Shown: positions 9,062 through 18,458 of the stretch, in pieces
How the letters are laid out: each line of letters starts with the position of its first letter
How positions within the stretch are numbered: the first letter of the stretch is position 1
From: an uncultured bacterium
Lineage (GTDB): Bacteria; Bacillota; Clostridia; Oscillospirales; Oscillospiraceae
Direction of reading: 5' to 3'
DNA: 64,000 nt
Assembly (NCBI GenBank): GCA_948469375.1
Contig: CAOKLO010000003.1
Location: 42,739-106,738, forward strand
Made by a program: the position numbers and the translations under genes
Notes under the pieces: model-generated
The model's input: the letters and a program-made list of their open reading frames with translations, nothing else
The model's database searches: none
What the model was told of the DNA's origin: nothing

Positions 9062-10113
9062 AACTGCATCAGCGGACTATAAAAACAGCCGCAATGTTTT
9101 CCATTCTACTCTTCTTGGTTTTGAGCATAACCATGACCCTTTCCACCGCCTTTGCTGTGTTGCTGTTTCGTATCGGTTTTTTGGATTCTCAGCATCTTCT
9201 GCGGGGGCTGTTCGTTACCCCAACGGTCAGCATCGTCATTGGAACAATTTTGTTTAGGCTGATTGGAAAACGCCCGCTAGAGCTGATCCTTGAAATCAGC
9301 AAAGCCACTCAAGAGGTGGCAAAAGGAAATTTCAATATCGAATTGAATGAGGATATACCAGCTTCTGAGATCCGGGAGATGGCCCACAATTTCAACGTAA
9401 TGACCCGAGAGTTAGCTGGGACTGAAATTCTCCGAAATGATTTTATTGAAAACGTGTCCCATGAATTCAAGACACCTTTATCGGCGATTGAGGGATACGC
9501 CACACTGCTGCAGCGCAAAGAGCTTTCCGAAGAAAAACGGACTGAATATACTCGGCGCATCCTGTTTAACACACGGCGGCTTTCCACACTGATCGGTAAT
9601 ATTCTACTTTTGTCGCGGCTGGAACACCAAGAGATTGAAATTCAGAGGGAGTGGTTCTCCCTGGATGAGCAACTGCGGGAGGCTATCCTAATGTTGGAAC
9701 CGCAGTGGAACGGAAAACATCTTGAGTTGGATATTGACCTAGATCCAGTGGACTGTTATGCCAACCGTGATCTACTCCTACAGATTTGGCAAAACCTGCT
9801 TGGAAACGCAATTAAATTTGTCAAGCAAGCCGGAAAAATCCGTGTACTGCTCAGGAAGATAGGAACTGACATTCAAGTTGTAATCCAAGACGACGGGATT
9901 GGCATGGATCAAGCGGTACTCCAACGAATATACGAAAAATTTTATCAAGGTGATACATCCCATAAAACAGCTGGGAATGGGCTGGGCCTTTCACTCACAA
10001 AAAGAATTGTTGACCTTCATGGCGGAAAAATTGAAGCGTCCAGCCAGGTGGGCGTGGGAACTACGTTTGTGGTCACGCTGTCAGCACTTCCAGCTTCTGA
10101 GGAAGCACATTGA
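9058..10113 (+). CDS. sensor histidine kinase, HAMP-HisKA-HATPase
   Basis: Two N-terminal transmembrane helices (about residues 10-35 and 55-72) with a very short external loop, then a HAMP linker, the HisKA box FIENVSHEFKTPLSAIEGYA containing the phosphorylated His, and the ATPase motifs NLLGNAIKF, DDGIGMD and GNGLGLSL. The short sensor loop suggests intramembrane sensing, common in kinases paired with exporters. Translationally coupled to the regulator. Confidence 0.93.
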   Translation: MKLHQRTIKTAAMFSILLFLVLSITMTLSTAFAVLLFRIGFLDSQHLLRGLFVTPTVSIVIGTILFRLIGKRPLELILEISKATQEVAKGNFNIELNEDIPASEIREMAHNFNVMTRELAGTEILRNDFIENVSHEFKTPLSAIEGYATLLQRKELSEEKRTEYTRRILFNTRRLSTLIGNILLLSRLEHQEIEIQREWFSLDEQLREAILMLEPQWNGKHLELDIDLDPVDCYANRDLLLQIWQNLLGNAIKFVKQAGKIRVLLRKIGTDIQVVIQDDGIGMDQAVLQRIYEKFYQGDTSHKTAGNGLGLSLTKRIVDLHGGKIEASSQVGVGTTFVVTLSALPASEEAH

Positions 10114-10358
10114 GCTGTCAGCCGTTCTTGTGCCAGAGCACAGCCTGCCAGTTGCATACAAACCATTATTTTTATTATAGTCTGGCAGTCCACTGCTGCT
10201 TGCCAGAGAAGCTGGAGCAGAACGATACCCAATATTAGGAGACGGAACGGCCAGCTAACAGACCACATCTCGTTAAGAGACAGGCTCCAGGCTCATGCTA
10301 TGGGAAAGGCTTTCTATTTAATTGCATAAGAGGCATCGCAACAAATAAAGAAAACAAT
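10114..10358. other. gene-free junction between two-component system and the large element
   Basis: No supported gene, promoter or inverted repeat seen apart from a U-rich minus-strand tail belonging to the next terminator. This is the most likely place for the left border of the conjugative element, because gene content and base composition change here, but no attachment site could be identified. Confidence 0.4.
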
Positions 10359-10385
10359 GCGGGGGAAGGCTGAACCTTCCCCCGC
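10359..10385 (-). terminator. terminator of the first leftward element operon
   Basis: GCGGGGGAAGG pairs perfectly with CCTTCCCCCGC around CTGAA. On the minus strand it continues into ATTGTTTTCTTTATTT. Confidence 0.9.
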
Positions 10386-10399
10386 ACGCTTATTCCCGT

Positions 10400-11377
10400 T
10401 TATGCCGCCTTTTGAAAGCGAATACTCTGTGCCCTCATTTGGAGCTCCTGCCCCAGGAACTTCAGCGTGGAAAATTCATCGTCCAGCCCGTCCAGCTCCC
10501 GGCGGAGCACATCCTCATAGTGCTTCTTTTTCTCCTCCAACGCCTGGATTTTCAACACCCAGCGATCCATCACCGCCGGGCTCTGACTGCCGGACTTAAT
10601 GAGATAGTCCGCCCGCTCCTGGTAGGTGGCGATCTCCTTTTTCACCGCCGCATAGAATTCCTCGGTCATTTTAGACCGCTGTTTTTCATCGTCGATGATG
10701 TAAAAGCTGTTCACCATCAGCGGTGTCTCCCTGCGGTTGAGCCCGCCCAACAGCCCGATGAACTCCTCGAACACGTCCACCTTGTCCATGTGGGTGCGGG
10801 GCACGAAGTACATATGCCCCGTGATGCTCAGCTTGGTGGCCTCCAGCCCCCGCAAATAGTTGACACAGATGGTTTCGATCTGTTTCCGGTTGGCGCACTT
10901 CTGATAGAGCTCGAACAGCTCCTCCGCCTTGCGGCAGCAGGCCGGCACGTCGATGGCGTCATCCGGCGCCAGGTTTTCCGCCCGGAACACGCCGTCTTTC
11001 TTATCATAGCTGATGTTCGCCAGCTTTTCGTAGTTGTTGGTACGCTGGTTCAGCGTCTCCTTCACCAGCTCCCGGGATAAAATATCGGCGCTGGTGCGCT
11101 TGTTGTCCCGGCAGTAGGCCAGGTAGATGTTGGTTTCCCCCATCGCCGTCACCGGGACGCGCTCCCGGATGTCTCCGGTGGCGGAGCGGAACGCGTCGCC
11201 CACGGACAGCCGGGTGCCGCCGGCGTAGGGGATTCCCATGTCCTCACACAGCTTGGACAGCTCCACCTTGTCCACCAGCAGGTTTGCCAGGGAGAAATAG
11301 AGGAATTTACCCAACATATGGGCTTTATCGCCTTGGGACGTTCCGATGAAATCGTGCATATCAAATACGTTATCCAT
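10400..11377 (-). CDS. DUF6744-like element protein
   Basis: 325 residues, soluble, without signal peptide. It resembles the DUF6744 group of conserved proteins from Clostridia conjugative elements (recalled, not searched). The C-terminal third (about 235-320) is helical and charged with coiled-coil character (EEKKKHYEDVLRRELDGLDDEF). AAGGAGG precedes the ATG. Last gene of the operon, next to the primase-like gene, so a DNA-metabolism role is possible, but no catalytic motif is visible. Confidence 0.6.
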   Translation of the reverse strand: MDNVFDMHDFIGTSQGDKAHMLGKFLYFSLANLLVDKVELSKLCEDMGIPYAGGTRLSVGDAFRSATGDIRERVPVTAMGETNIYLAYCRDNKRTSADILSRELVKETLNQRTNNYEKLANISYDKKDGVFRAENLAPDDAIDVPACCRKAEELFELYQKCANRKQIETICVNYLRGLEATKLSITGHMYFVPRTHMDKVDVFEEFIGLLGGLNRRETPLMVNSFYIIDDEKQRSKMTEEFYAAVKKEIATYQERADYLIKSGSQSPAVMDRWVLKIQALEEKKKHYEDVLRRELDGLDDEFSTLKFLGQELQMRAQSIRFQKAA

Positions 11378-11398
11378 TACTTTGCCCTCCTTATCTTT

Positions 11399-12463
11399 TT
11401 ACATGACCGCCGCCCGGCTGAGAAGGTAGTCATCCACTCCCTTGTACGCCGGATCCCATGTGTATTTCGTGTATTTTAGGCCCTTGATGGCCTGTACTTC
11501 CCTCCGCATCGCCAGCACGGCGTTGCGGACATCGGGGTTCGTCATCTGATCCATGTCCATGGCCTCCACCACCTGGGTGACGCCCAAATCCTTCAGCGTG
11601 CCCTTGAGCCCGCGGATGGCGTTCACGCCGCCCACGCACACAAACAGCGTGTCATGGGCCAGGTAGCTGGCCACGTCCCCCTTCAGCGGGCCCTCCGTCA
11701 GGAAGGCTCGCTTTTGGGTGGTGTCGCCGGTGACGTGAACCCAGGAATAGCTCCGGGTGCCGTTGGGCCTATCCCGGCTGGACAGCCAGCGGTATTTCCT
11801 GCTGGGCTTATCCGCATCGTCCAGTCGGATCTTCATGCCCTGGATCAGCCCGTCCTTGCTGCGGACAGGGATCAGGAAGCCCTTCGGCCCACAAATCGTC
11901 CAGTCGCCGTAGTAGGTGCGGAACCCCGGCAGCCCCAGCAGCTCATGGCCGCTGGAACGGAGCAGGGCGGCCAAAAGCCGCCGCCCCGCGTCCGTCTCCG
12001 GCATACTGCGGTACTGATTCCGCGCGATACGCTCCTCGGACAGCCCCCGCTCCAGCAGGTTTTCCCGGTGCCGGGGCAGCAGCGTGAGATGCTCCAGCAT
12101 AGAGGTATAGGCTTCGTGCCGCCGCTCCAGGGGCATGGGCTGGCGCTCTGTCTCTGTCCGGGCCTTTGCCTGCCGGGGCATGGGATAGACCTTACCCTCC
12201 CGGGTCAGCGCCTGGTATGCCTCCCGGTTGGTCACGCCCATCAGCCGGGCATACAGCGTCACGCTGTTGCCGTGGGCGCCGCACAGGTTGCAGCGGTACA
12301 GATCCGTGCTGGTGTTCAGGCTGAGGTGATACTTTCCCGGCCCGTGGTCGTGGCAGAAGGGGCAGGTGGCCTCCACCTCCCGGTGCTTCAGCGTCCGGGA
12401 GGCGAGGGCCACACCACACCGTCTGGCCGCGTCCACGATGGGAATTTTGTCATACTGCTTCAC
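11399..12463 (-). CDS. DnaG-type primase: CHC2-like zinc finger plus TOPRIM
   Basis: Likely synthesises primers for element replication. A zinc finger of the CHC2 kind is formed by Cys34, Cys37, Cys58 and Cys61 (CPFCHD and YRCNLCGAHGNS). The C-terminal half has TOPRIM signatures: EGPLKGD, a GGVNAIRGLKG strand-turn and the acidic EAMDMDQ. At 354 residues it is shorter than DnaG and lacks a helicase-binding domain. The start is GTG with no close ribosome site; AGGAGGTGA is about 15 nt upstream, so the true start is less certain. It follows the Rad50-like gene by 19 bp. Confidence 0.78.
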   Translation of the reverse strand: MKQYDKIPIVDAARRCGVALASRTLKHREVEATCPFCHDHGPGKYHLSLNTSTDLYRCNLCGAHGNSVTLYARLMGVTNREAYQALTREGKVYPMPRQAKARTETERQPMPLERRHEAYTSMLEHLTLLPRHRENLLERGLSEERIARNQYRSMPETDAGRRLLAALLRSSGHELLGLPGFRTYYGDWTICGPKGFLIPVRSKDGLIQGMKIRLDDADKPSRKYRWLSSRDRPNGTRSYSWVHVTGDTTQKRAFLTEGPLKGDVASYLAHDTLFVCVGGVNAIRGLKGTLKDLGVTQVVEAMDMDQMTNPDVRNAVLAMRREVQAIKGLKYTKYTWDPAYKGVDDYLLSRAAVM

Positions 12464-12482
12464 GGCCAGACGGGATCACCTC

Positions 12483-14291
12483 CTATGCAGCCTGCCGCTC
12501 CGCCAGGGTGATGGGCCGCACCGGCCGCACCGCCAGCGGCGTACCGCCGACGCACTTTGCCATGATGACCTGCCCGGTGGGCCGCACGTTGTTGAGGTCG
12601 TCCACGGACTCCATGTTGTCCACGAATACCGGGTAATTGCGCCCGGTGAGCCGCTTCATCAGCTCGGACACCTCCATCCCCGCCCGGATCTTCTCGGACA
12701 GGGAGAGCCGGTCATAGCGCCGCCCGCCGTAGGTGAATTTGAACACGTCCTTCCGCTCCCCAGTAGTTTTCACCACATCGTAGAGGGAAATCTCCACCCG
12801 GTTCATCTTCAGCGCGGAGAAGGTTAGCTTCGCCCGTTCGCTCACATAGATGGCAACGTCGGCGATCAGCTTTTTCAGCGCCGTGATCTTGTCCTGGGCG
12901 GCTTTGATCTTTCCGTCAAAGTCCTCCGGCTTCTGATCCGCCGCGGCCTGGGCCGCTTTCAAATCGGCAGCGCACTCCCGCAGTTCCTCCCGGCACTCCT
13001 TCAGCCGGGCGTACTCCACCTCAGAGAGGTTGCCGTACTCCAAGTCGGCGGTGAGCTGCTGGATCTGGGCCCGCAGATCATTCGCCGGGCTGTCCTCGGA
13101 CTTTTTTGCCTTGAGGCCGGCCAACTGCCCTTCCAGCTCGGCCACATCATCGGCCTGGAACTGGTCAAAGACCGCCCTGGCCTTCGCGTCATTTTCGTTC
13201 AGTTCATTGAGCTGGGCCCGCTGCTCCTGGCCGGCGGCAATGGTCGCCTTGCTGGACGTTTCCAGTGCCGAGCGCACCTCCACCAGCGTCTCCGCGGTGA
13301 TGAGGCGGCGGCAGGTGGGGCAGGGTTCGCCAGGGATACAGGCATGGAACGCCTGCTTGTCCTGGTTGAACCGCGCGGCAAGCTCCGCCAGCCGGGCGTT
13401 GGCCTCGGCAATGGCCTGGGTGTAGGGGGACTGGTACTGCTCCGCCTTTCGGGCGGCCAGCTTCCGCTCCAGCGCCAAAATCTCAGCGTCCAGGGGAGAG
13501 TCATCCTGAGCCGCCTCATGGTAGCGGGCGCTGAGCTCCACCAGCTGCTGCTCCATGGCCTTTGTGTCCAGGCCGTCGAACCGCTTGGCCTCCAGCTCCT
13601 CCACCTCCTTGGCAAGGGCCGTGTGGCGGGCGGTCAGGGCGGCAATGCTTTGTTCCCGGTTTTCCCCCTGGGTTTCGCTCAGATCCTTCTGCCCCTGGAA
13701 GTAGATGATGGTTTCCTCCAGCTCCCGGATATCCGCCCGCTTTTTCTTCAGGTAGGTGTCCGGGGAGAGAAGCGGTTCGTTTTCCAGGGCTGCCCGGGTG
13801 GCGTCGGAGAGCTGTGCCAGCACCGCCTCATGGGAAATCAGGGGCAGGTGCCGCTCCAGCAGGTTTTTGCCGTCCTCCCCCAGCTCCTCAATGAAATAGA
13901 GAGGATTGAAGATGGACAGGAACACGTCTTTCTCGCCAAACAGCTCGGTGAGATCCATCTGGCGGATCGTGTAGCCGTCATAGAGGATGGACATGGTGCT
14001 TTTGTGCCGGGTACGGGTGAGCACATGGGCCGTGCCCGCCTCATCCACAAAGTTCATGGTGATGGACACGTCGGGCTGGGCCTCGTTGTGCAGCCGGTCA
14101 ATGCCCCGCTCCCCGAAAAAGGGGAGGCCGGTGACAGCAAAGGCGATGGCGTCGGCGATACTGGTCTTGCCCCGGCCGTTGCCGCCGGTGATGACGGTGG
14201 GATTTCCGAACACCAGGTTTGTGGGTTCCCCATAGGACTTGAACCCGGCGATGGTCATGCCGGTGATCTGAAAACTTTTGATTTTTTCCAT
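12483..14291 (-). CDS. Rad50/SbcC/SMC-like ATPase with zinc hook
   Basis: N-terminal Walker A GGNGRGKTS (residues 36-44) follows the AGFKSYG strand typical of RecF/Rad50 ATPases. A central coiled coil (about 180-460) is interrupted by a CPTC motif (Cys324, Cys327) in GEPCPTCRRL, the zinc-hook signature that joins two Rad50 coils. The C-terminal lobe has LSLSEKIRAG, a signature-motif equivalent, and YPVFVDNMES as Walker B-like strand. At 602 residues it is a compact version. No SbcD/Mre11 nuclease gene is adjacent; the neighbour is a Rad52-like annealing protein. Role inferred: end processing or tethering during element replication or recombination. Confidence 0.8.
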   Translation of the reverse strand: MEKIKSFQITGMTIAGFKSYGEPTNLVFGNPTVITGGNGRGKTSIADAIAFAVTGLPFFGERGIDRLHNEAQPDVSITMNFVDEAGTAHVLTRTRHKSTMSILYDGYTIRQMDLTELFGEKDVFLSIFNPLYFIEELGEDGKNLLERHLPLISHEAVLAQLSDATRAALENEPLLSPDTYLKKKRADIRELEETIIYFQGQKDLSETQGENREQSIAALTARHTALAKEVEELEAKRFDGLDTKAMEQQLVELSARYHEAAQDDSPLDAEILALERKLAARKAEQYQSPYTQAIAEANARLAELAARFNQDKQAFHACIPGEPCPTCRRLITAETLVEVRSALETSSKATIAAGQEQRAQLNELNENDAKARAVFDQFQADDVAELEGQLAGLKAKKSEDSPANDLRAQIQQLTADLEYGNLSEVEYARLKECREELRECAADLKAAQAAADQKPEDFDGKIKAAQDKITALKKLIADVAIYVSERAKLTFSALKMNRVEISLYDVVKTTGERKDVFKFTYGGRRYDRLSLSEKIRAGMEVSELMKRLTGRNYPVFVDNMESVDDLNNVRPTGQVIMAKCVGGTPLAVRPVRPITLAERQAA

Positions 14292-14304
14292 GATTTGCTC
14301 CTCA

Positions 14305-15186
14305 CTATGCCGCCTGGGGCTGGATGTCCGCCACTTTGAACTTTTCCAGCATATAGTAGACGACGGTATCCTGCTGCCTCTTTTCCAGCTTCACATCCAC
14401 CAAAACGATGCCCGCGGCCAGCTCCGGGTGCTCTCCCCGGACAAAGGCGTCCAGCCTGTCCCCCTTGGAGGATTCCAGCCGCAGCTGGGTGCTGCTGGAG
14501 TTGATGCCTTTGTTGATCCTGGCTTTGCGGACAATATACGAGATGCTGTCCTTTCCCGGCTTGCCGGCGGATTTGTCCGCCGCCTTCCCGGAGGAGGTAT
14601 CCCCGGGTTTTTCCTGCCCAGCGTCCGGCCTTTGGCCGTCCGGCGCGGACTCCGGCTGGGGCCGCAGGCCGCCTGCGGGGGCTGGGGTCAGGCCCAGCTT
14701 GCCCAGCATTTTTCGGTAGGCGCAGTCCATCTGTTCCTGCTGGTCTTTTTTGATGATCCAGGTCTTGCCCCGCTTTTCCACTTCTACAAACACCACGTCC
14801 ATGTTATACAGCACCCGGCCGATGCCCCACTGGACGGCGGCCCGCTTCATGCTGTCGGACAGGCCGCCCTTCACGGGCTCGATGTCCGAATCCTCGGCGC
14901 CGTCCCACTTGGTGATGAAGCCTTCCCCGTAGCGGATGGAAATACCGCACAGTTGGGCTTCCTTGCCGTTGGCCCCGTGCCAGGGCTTGAAGTCGTTGTA
15001 CCAGTTCTCCGGGCCCACCACATCATCCAGCCGGCCCATGATGGCCCGGTTGGTGACATAGGGGACGGCGATGCCCTTGGTTTCACCCTGGTACTCAAAC
15101 GTCCTTTGCAGCCGCCATTCCAGATCCTCCGGCGCGAAGGGCATGGCCAGCTCGGCCTGAATCTGTCTCGGGTCTTTCCGTTCCAT
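14305..15186 (-). CDS. Rad52/Rad22-like single-strand annealing protein
   Basis: Residues about 5-160 match the Rad52/22 annealing fold: an N-terminal helix (FAPEDLEWRLQRTF), a basic/aromatic segment, CGISIRYGEGF, and the highly characteristic KWDGAEDSDIEPVKGG followed by SDSMKRAAVQWGIGRVLY. The C-terminal part is a variable Pro/Gly/Lys-rich linker and a short conserved tail. The ATG at 15186 is chosen because GGAGGTAATGGC precedes it. Likely anneals SSB-coated strands; an SSB gene is present at 28.8 kb. It overlaps the E2-like gene's end region closely. Confidence 0.85.
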   Translation of the reverse strand: MERKDPRQIQAELAMPFAPEDLEWRLQRTFEYQGETKGIAVPYVTNRAIMGRLDDVVGPENWYNDFKPWHGANGKEAQLCGISIRYGEGFITKWDGAEDSDIEPVKGGLSDSMKRAAVQWGIGRVLYNMDVVFVEVEKRGKTWIIKKDQQEQMDCAYRKMLGKLGLTPAPAGGLRPQPESAPDGQRPDAGQEKPGDTSSGKAADKSAGKPGKDSISYIVRKARINKGINSSSTQLRLESSKGDRLDAFVRGEHPELAAGIVLVDVKLEKRQQDTVVYYMLEKFKVADIQPQAA

Positions 15187-15190
15187 GCCA

Positions 15191-15868
15191 TTACCTCCCA
15201 TTCATAAAGGCGTTCAGCGTTTTGCCGTCCTCCACCAAAATATCAGAGTAGTAGAAGCCGGGGGATTTGTCCTTCATCAGCTCCAGCAGATCCCGGTACC
15301 CGGCGTGGGGCCGGTTATGCGCGGCCATGAAGTAGTCGTTGTTGTTGGGCAGCCGAAGGATGTACCCCATCAGCGTGTGGAGCCTGAACGGGTCTGGGTA
15401 GGCAGGCAGGGCGTTGTTCCCGGTGCAGATCTGCCCGTTCTCACAGTTGACGTTGGAAAATGGGTAGTGATATGTGGGTGTGTCCGGGGTCAGCAGCTCA
15501 TCCTTCACCACGCACAGCCGGCACTTGCCCACCTTGCCCGTTTTGGCCAGATGCTGGAAGGCAAACACCAGCCGGGGAAGGGGAAAATGGAGATATTCCG
15601 TGCCGTAATAGCTGATGTCGGCGTACAATTCCGGGTATCGGATGAAGTAGGTGGTATTTACCTCCTCCAGAATGGCCGCGACGCAGCCCTCCGGCAGCAG
15701 GCCGGTGGCCCGGGCCTTTTCGTCATACCGGCTGCCCAGGATACAGGCGGCCAGGGCTTCCGGCGAAATGTTCTTGCGGGCGACTACGCCGCCCTCCTTT
15801 TGCTGTTCCAGCGCGATCTCCAGCCGCTCGGGCGAAATGCGCAGGACGATATCGCCATTGCATCCCAT
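15191..15868 (-). CDS. prokaryotic E2-like protein (PRTRC system protein B type)
   Basis: Resembles the Prok-E2 group D / PRTRC protein B family. The diagnostic stretch HYPFSNVNCENGQICTGN around residues 134-151 parallels the HPN...G.ICL active-site region of ubiquitin-conjugating enzymes, with Cys148 in the catalytic position. Upstream lies FPLPRLVFAFQHL. The stop of the gene before it and this ATG overlap region are close (TGAATG), and AAGGAGGCGG precedes the start. With an E1-like and a JAB-like gene 5-7 kb upstream in the same operon, it probably forms part of a ubiquitin-type conjugation cassette. Enzymatic activity has not been shown for this protein. Confidence 0.75.
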   Translation of the reverse strand: MGCNGDIVLRISPERLEIALEQQKEGGVVARKNISPEALAACILGSRYDEKARATGLLPEGCVAAILEEVNTTYFIRYPELYADISYYGTEYLHFPLPRLVFAFQHLAKTGKVGKCRLCVVKDELLTPDTPTYHYPFSNVNCENGQICTGNNALPAYPDPFRLHTLMGYILRLPNNNDYFMAAHNRPHAGYRDLLELMKDKSPGFYYSDILVEDGKTLNAFMNGR

Positions 15869-16432
15869 TCAAGCCGCCTCCTTTGTCTCAGTTTCCTGTT
15901 CCATGCCCAGCGCGCGGCGGAGCCGCCGAACCTGGTATTCCAGCGTGCAGCGGACATCCGCCATGGCTCCGGGCAGTCCCTGGATCCCGCAGAACTCTAT
16001 CCCGGACAGGAACACCAGCCGCTTGCGGCCATGCCCGGTGTCACAAATGCGAAAATCATAGTCGTAAATGTAGTAGCCATCCAAACAGCCCTCCAGGTCG
16101 AACGCGCGCAAGACGTCTGTGACGGCCTCATGCCGCAAATCGCTCTCACCTGGCGCAGCGCCGCACGCCGTCTCGTACTGTGCCAGCAGGCGGCAGAATT
16201 CATCCATTAGGGGGTCAAAGATAACGATGGTGTCTATTTCATTTTCCTGATTCCAGTATCCCGTGTAATCAGGAAAAACACAGCCGACCGCTTCCCACGC
16301 AAAATCGTAGAACTCCTCCCGGCCCAGATCGTAACTGCCGCACCGTTCGAGAAACGGTTCCAGAAAACCATTGTCCGCCAGACGCTTGGCGGTGCACAGA
16401 ATCTGGAATACATTGTCGTCCAATATATCCAT
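15869..16432 (-). CDS. conserved element protein of unknown function
   Basis: 187 residues, acidic, no signal peptide, no recognised motif. It is rich in Tyr and Asp (GYYIYDYDF) and in scattered Cys without a zinc pattern. Start taken at the ATG after GAGGTGCGCC. Placed directly before the E2-like gene, so co-expressed with it. Confidence 0.6.
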   Translation of the reverse strand: MDILDDNVFQILCTAKRLADNGFLEPFLERCGSYDLGREEFYDFAWEAVGCVFPDYTGYWNQENEIDTIVIFDPLMDEFCRLLAQYETACGAAPGESDLRHEAVTDVLRAFDLEGCLDGYYIYDYDFRICDTGHGRKRLVFLSGIEFCGIQGLPGAMADVRCTLEYQVRRLRRALGMEQETETKEAA

Positions 16433-16440
16433 GGCGCACC

Positions 16441-16734
16441 TCAACAAAATTGCCGGGCAGAGCGAGCGACAGGCGCGATGGCGCCGATGCGCTCCGCCGT
16501 CTGCCCCAAAGCCTGGGCAATCCGATATACGGCGTCGTTGTATTCAGCCAGCGCCGAAATGTCGTCTTCGTCAAAGGCGCCGTAGTCGATGGCGCGCAAG
16601 GGTACTGGCTCCCCCCGCAAAAGGGGGAGAAGCACCTGGCTTATCAAATACTCGTTGCAGCTGGCCTGGGGCAAAACCGTCCCCTCCTGTTCCAGTATCA
16701 GCCGCATGACCAGCAGATCCAAGTCCAGCTTCAT
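16441..16734 (-). CDS. small helical protein of unknown function
   Basis: 97 residues, mostly helical by composition (LLVMRLILEQEG, DISALAEYNDAVYRIAQAL). Lies in the operon between two other small genes with gaps of about 10 bp, which supports it being real. Function unknown. Confidence 0.55.
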   Translation of the reverse strand: MKLDLDLLVMRLILEQEGTVLPQASCNEYLISQVLLPLLRGEPVPLRAIDYGAFDEDDISALAEYNDAVYRIAQALGQTAERIGAIAPVARSARQFC

Positions 16735-16746
16735 GCCGCCACCCCC

Positions 16747-17031
16747 TCAGTAGTCGCTGGGGAGCAGGACGGTGGTGGCGGAGCGGTCGGATTCCGTGAT
16801 GATCCAGAACTTTACGTTGTCCTGGGTATGGTAGACAGAGAACAGCCTGTCGCCATTGAGCAGAGCTTCCTCGTTGAGCTCCCCGTCCGACTGGCACACA
16901 TCGCCCCAGTCGCCCTGCAGGTGCCGCTTGATGGCGGCGTCTACCTCCATGTGGGGAAGCACATCCTTCGCGTTGCGGGTGATCATCAATCTGCCCGGAT
17001 GGAACCGGGGGTTTACAGCAATTACACTCAT
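16747..17031 (-). CDS. small plasmid/ICE-type protein of unknown function
   Basis: 94 residues, beginning MSVIAVNPRFHPGRLMITRN and ending RSATTVLLPSDY. This family recurs in conjugative elements and plasmids, sometimes mislabelled as restriction-related; no catalytic motif is visible. TAGGAGGATTCTTT precedes the ATG. It sits just downstream of the methylase gene. Confidence 0.65.
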   Translation of the reverse strand: MSVIAVNPRFHPGRLMITRNAKDVLPHMEVDAAIKRHLQGDWGDVCQSDGELNEEALLNGDRLFSVYHTQDNVKFWIITESDRSATTVLLPSDY

Positions 17032-17042
17032 AAAGAATCCTC

Positions 17043-18458
17043 CTACGTCAGCGCCTTGAAGCCGTTTGGCGTCAAGATGTTGAAAATCATTTTGTTGGTA
17101 ATGGTTTCGTGCAGTTCGGTGCCGGTGTGCCGGCCCTTGGGGTCAAACTGTTCCTCGGTCTCCTTGCGGGTCACCTTCACGATCCGGCCCTTGATGATGT
17201 GGGGCGTGTCGCATTCAATCAGGCCGTTGATCATCCCGGAGCCGCCGATCAGCCCGATTTGGCTGATGGACAGGGGCAGCGGCGGGCGCTTCACCCCGCT
17301 GTCCAGCTCGCTGCGGGCCATCATCCGCTGGAAGCTGTCCGAATGGCTCAACTGCCGCTCCAGCTCCTTCTCGTTGAACTTCTCCCCCCGGAAGGTCTTT
17401 ACCTCCAGCAGTCTGGCCGGGAGGGGGTAGCGCCCCTCGGGCAGTTCGGTCAGGCAGGGGATCGAGTCAGGGTGCGCGGCAAACCATTCCAGCCAGCGGG
17501 TGTCCTGGGGCTCCGTGTCGCGCTGCTTCCGCGTGCCCAAAATGGCCACCTGCTTGAATTTTTTGAACTCGGCGTCGGTAAACCGCCACAGGCCCAGGTT
17601 TTCAAAATTGTCCGCCAGCACCCGGCAGATATCCGGGGTGAGCCGGTAGTAAGGGACGACGTATACCAGCAGGCCGCCCATAGCCAGCGCGCCCAGGCTC
17701 TCAATGAGGAACCGCTTCTCATGCCGCGCCCTGCCGCCGCTCTCATTGAGCACGGACAGGTAGGGCGGGTTGAGGAACAGCAGATGGAAAGCGTTGGCGC
17801 TGACCTGGCTGAAAAAGAAGCTGCCGAAGCCCACCCGATGTAAACGGGTCTGGGCCTCATCGGCCCGGGCGTTGTCCAGTTCCACGCCGTAGGTGTAGCA
17901 GTTGTTCCCGTCGGCGATCTGCCGCAGGGCCTTGCCGCAGCCGCAGCAGGGGTCCAGCAGATTGGTGGTGACCCCCTCCGGGAACTGAATGCCCTTCAAA
18001 ATCAGCGCGATGTTGTCCGGGTCGGTGGGGTAGTACCCCAGCTTGATGTTGTTCATCAGCCGCCCCACCACCCTGGCGTTGGTGGTTCCATCCACGGGAA
18101 GCTGGGCGGCGAAGCCGTTCAGCGCGTCATACACCGGGCGGTAGGTATTGCTCAGCAGGTTAAACCCCAGCAGGCCCTCCTTCAGCTGGCCCGCGTTGGC
18201 GGCCAGTTGGTATTCTTCCGTCTCCATCAGCAGGAGCTGGGCCTCGCCCAATGCCTCCGCCAGCCGTTGCCTTGTATTTTGCAGATCGTTGTAATCGTCC
18301 CGCGCAGCGGCAAGATCGGTATTTCGGTGCCGCTCCACCCTGGCCCGGCACAGCACCATGGTCTGGGTGAGCCGGGGGACTTCGCTTTGAAGTCCCCGCA
18401 GCCCCTCCAGGGCATAGCTGCGCGGTTCGGTTTGGGGCGCGTTAGGCTGCCCGCCCAT
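17043..18458 (-). CDS. N6-adenine-type DNA methylase (DUF6094-like)
   Basis: A helical N-terminal region (residues 1-130) is followed by a class I methyltransferase fold: SAM-binding motif LLDPCCGCGKAL (169-180), acidic GVELDN (about 193-198) and the catalytic NPPY (232-235) of N6-adenine methylases. The C-terminal 170 residues include a proline-rich beta segment of unknown role. The start is the ATG spaced 6 nt after GGAGG. No restriction endonuclease neighbours it, so it may protect or mark the element (inference). The family is common in large Clostridia elements. Confidence 0.8.
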   Translation of the reverse strand: MGGQPNAPQTEPRSYALEGLRGLQSEVPRLTQTMVLCRARVERHRNTDLAAARDDYNDLQNTRQRLAEALGEAQLLLMETEEYQLAANAGQLKEGLLGFNLLSNTYRPVYDALNGFAAQLPVDGTTNARVVGRLMNNIKLGYYPTDPDNIALILKGIQFPEGVTTNLLDPCCGCGKALRQIADGNNCYTYGVELDNARADEAQTRLHRVGFGSFFFSQVSANAFHLLFLNPPYLSVLNESGGRARHEKRFLIESLGALAMGGLLVYVVPYYRLTPDICRVLADNFENLGLWRFTDAEFKKFKQVAILGTRKQRDTEPQDTRWLEWFAAHPDSIPCLTELPEGRYPLPARLLEVKTFRGEKFNEKELERQLSHSDSFQRMMARSELDSGVKRPPLPLSISQIGLIGGSGMINGLIECDTPHIIKGRIVKVTRKETEEQFDPKGRHTGTELHETITNKMIFNILTPNGFKALT

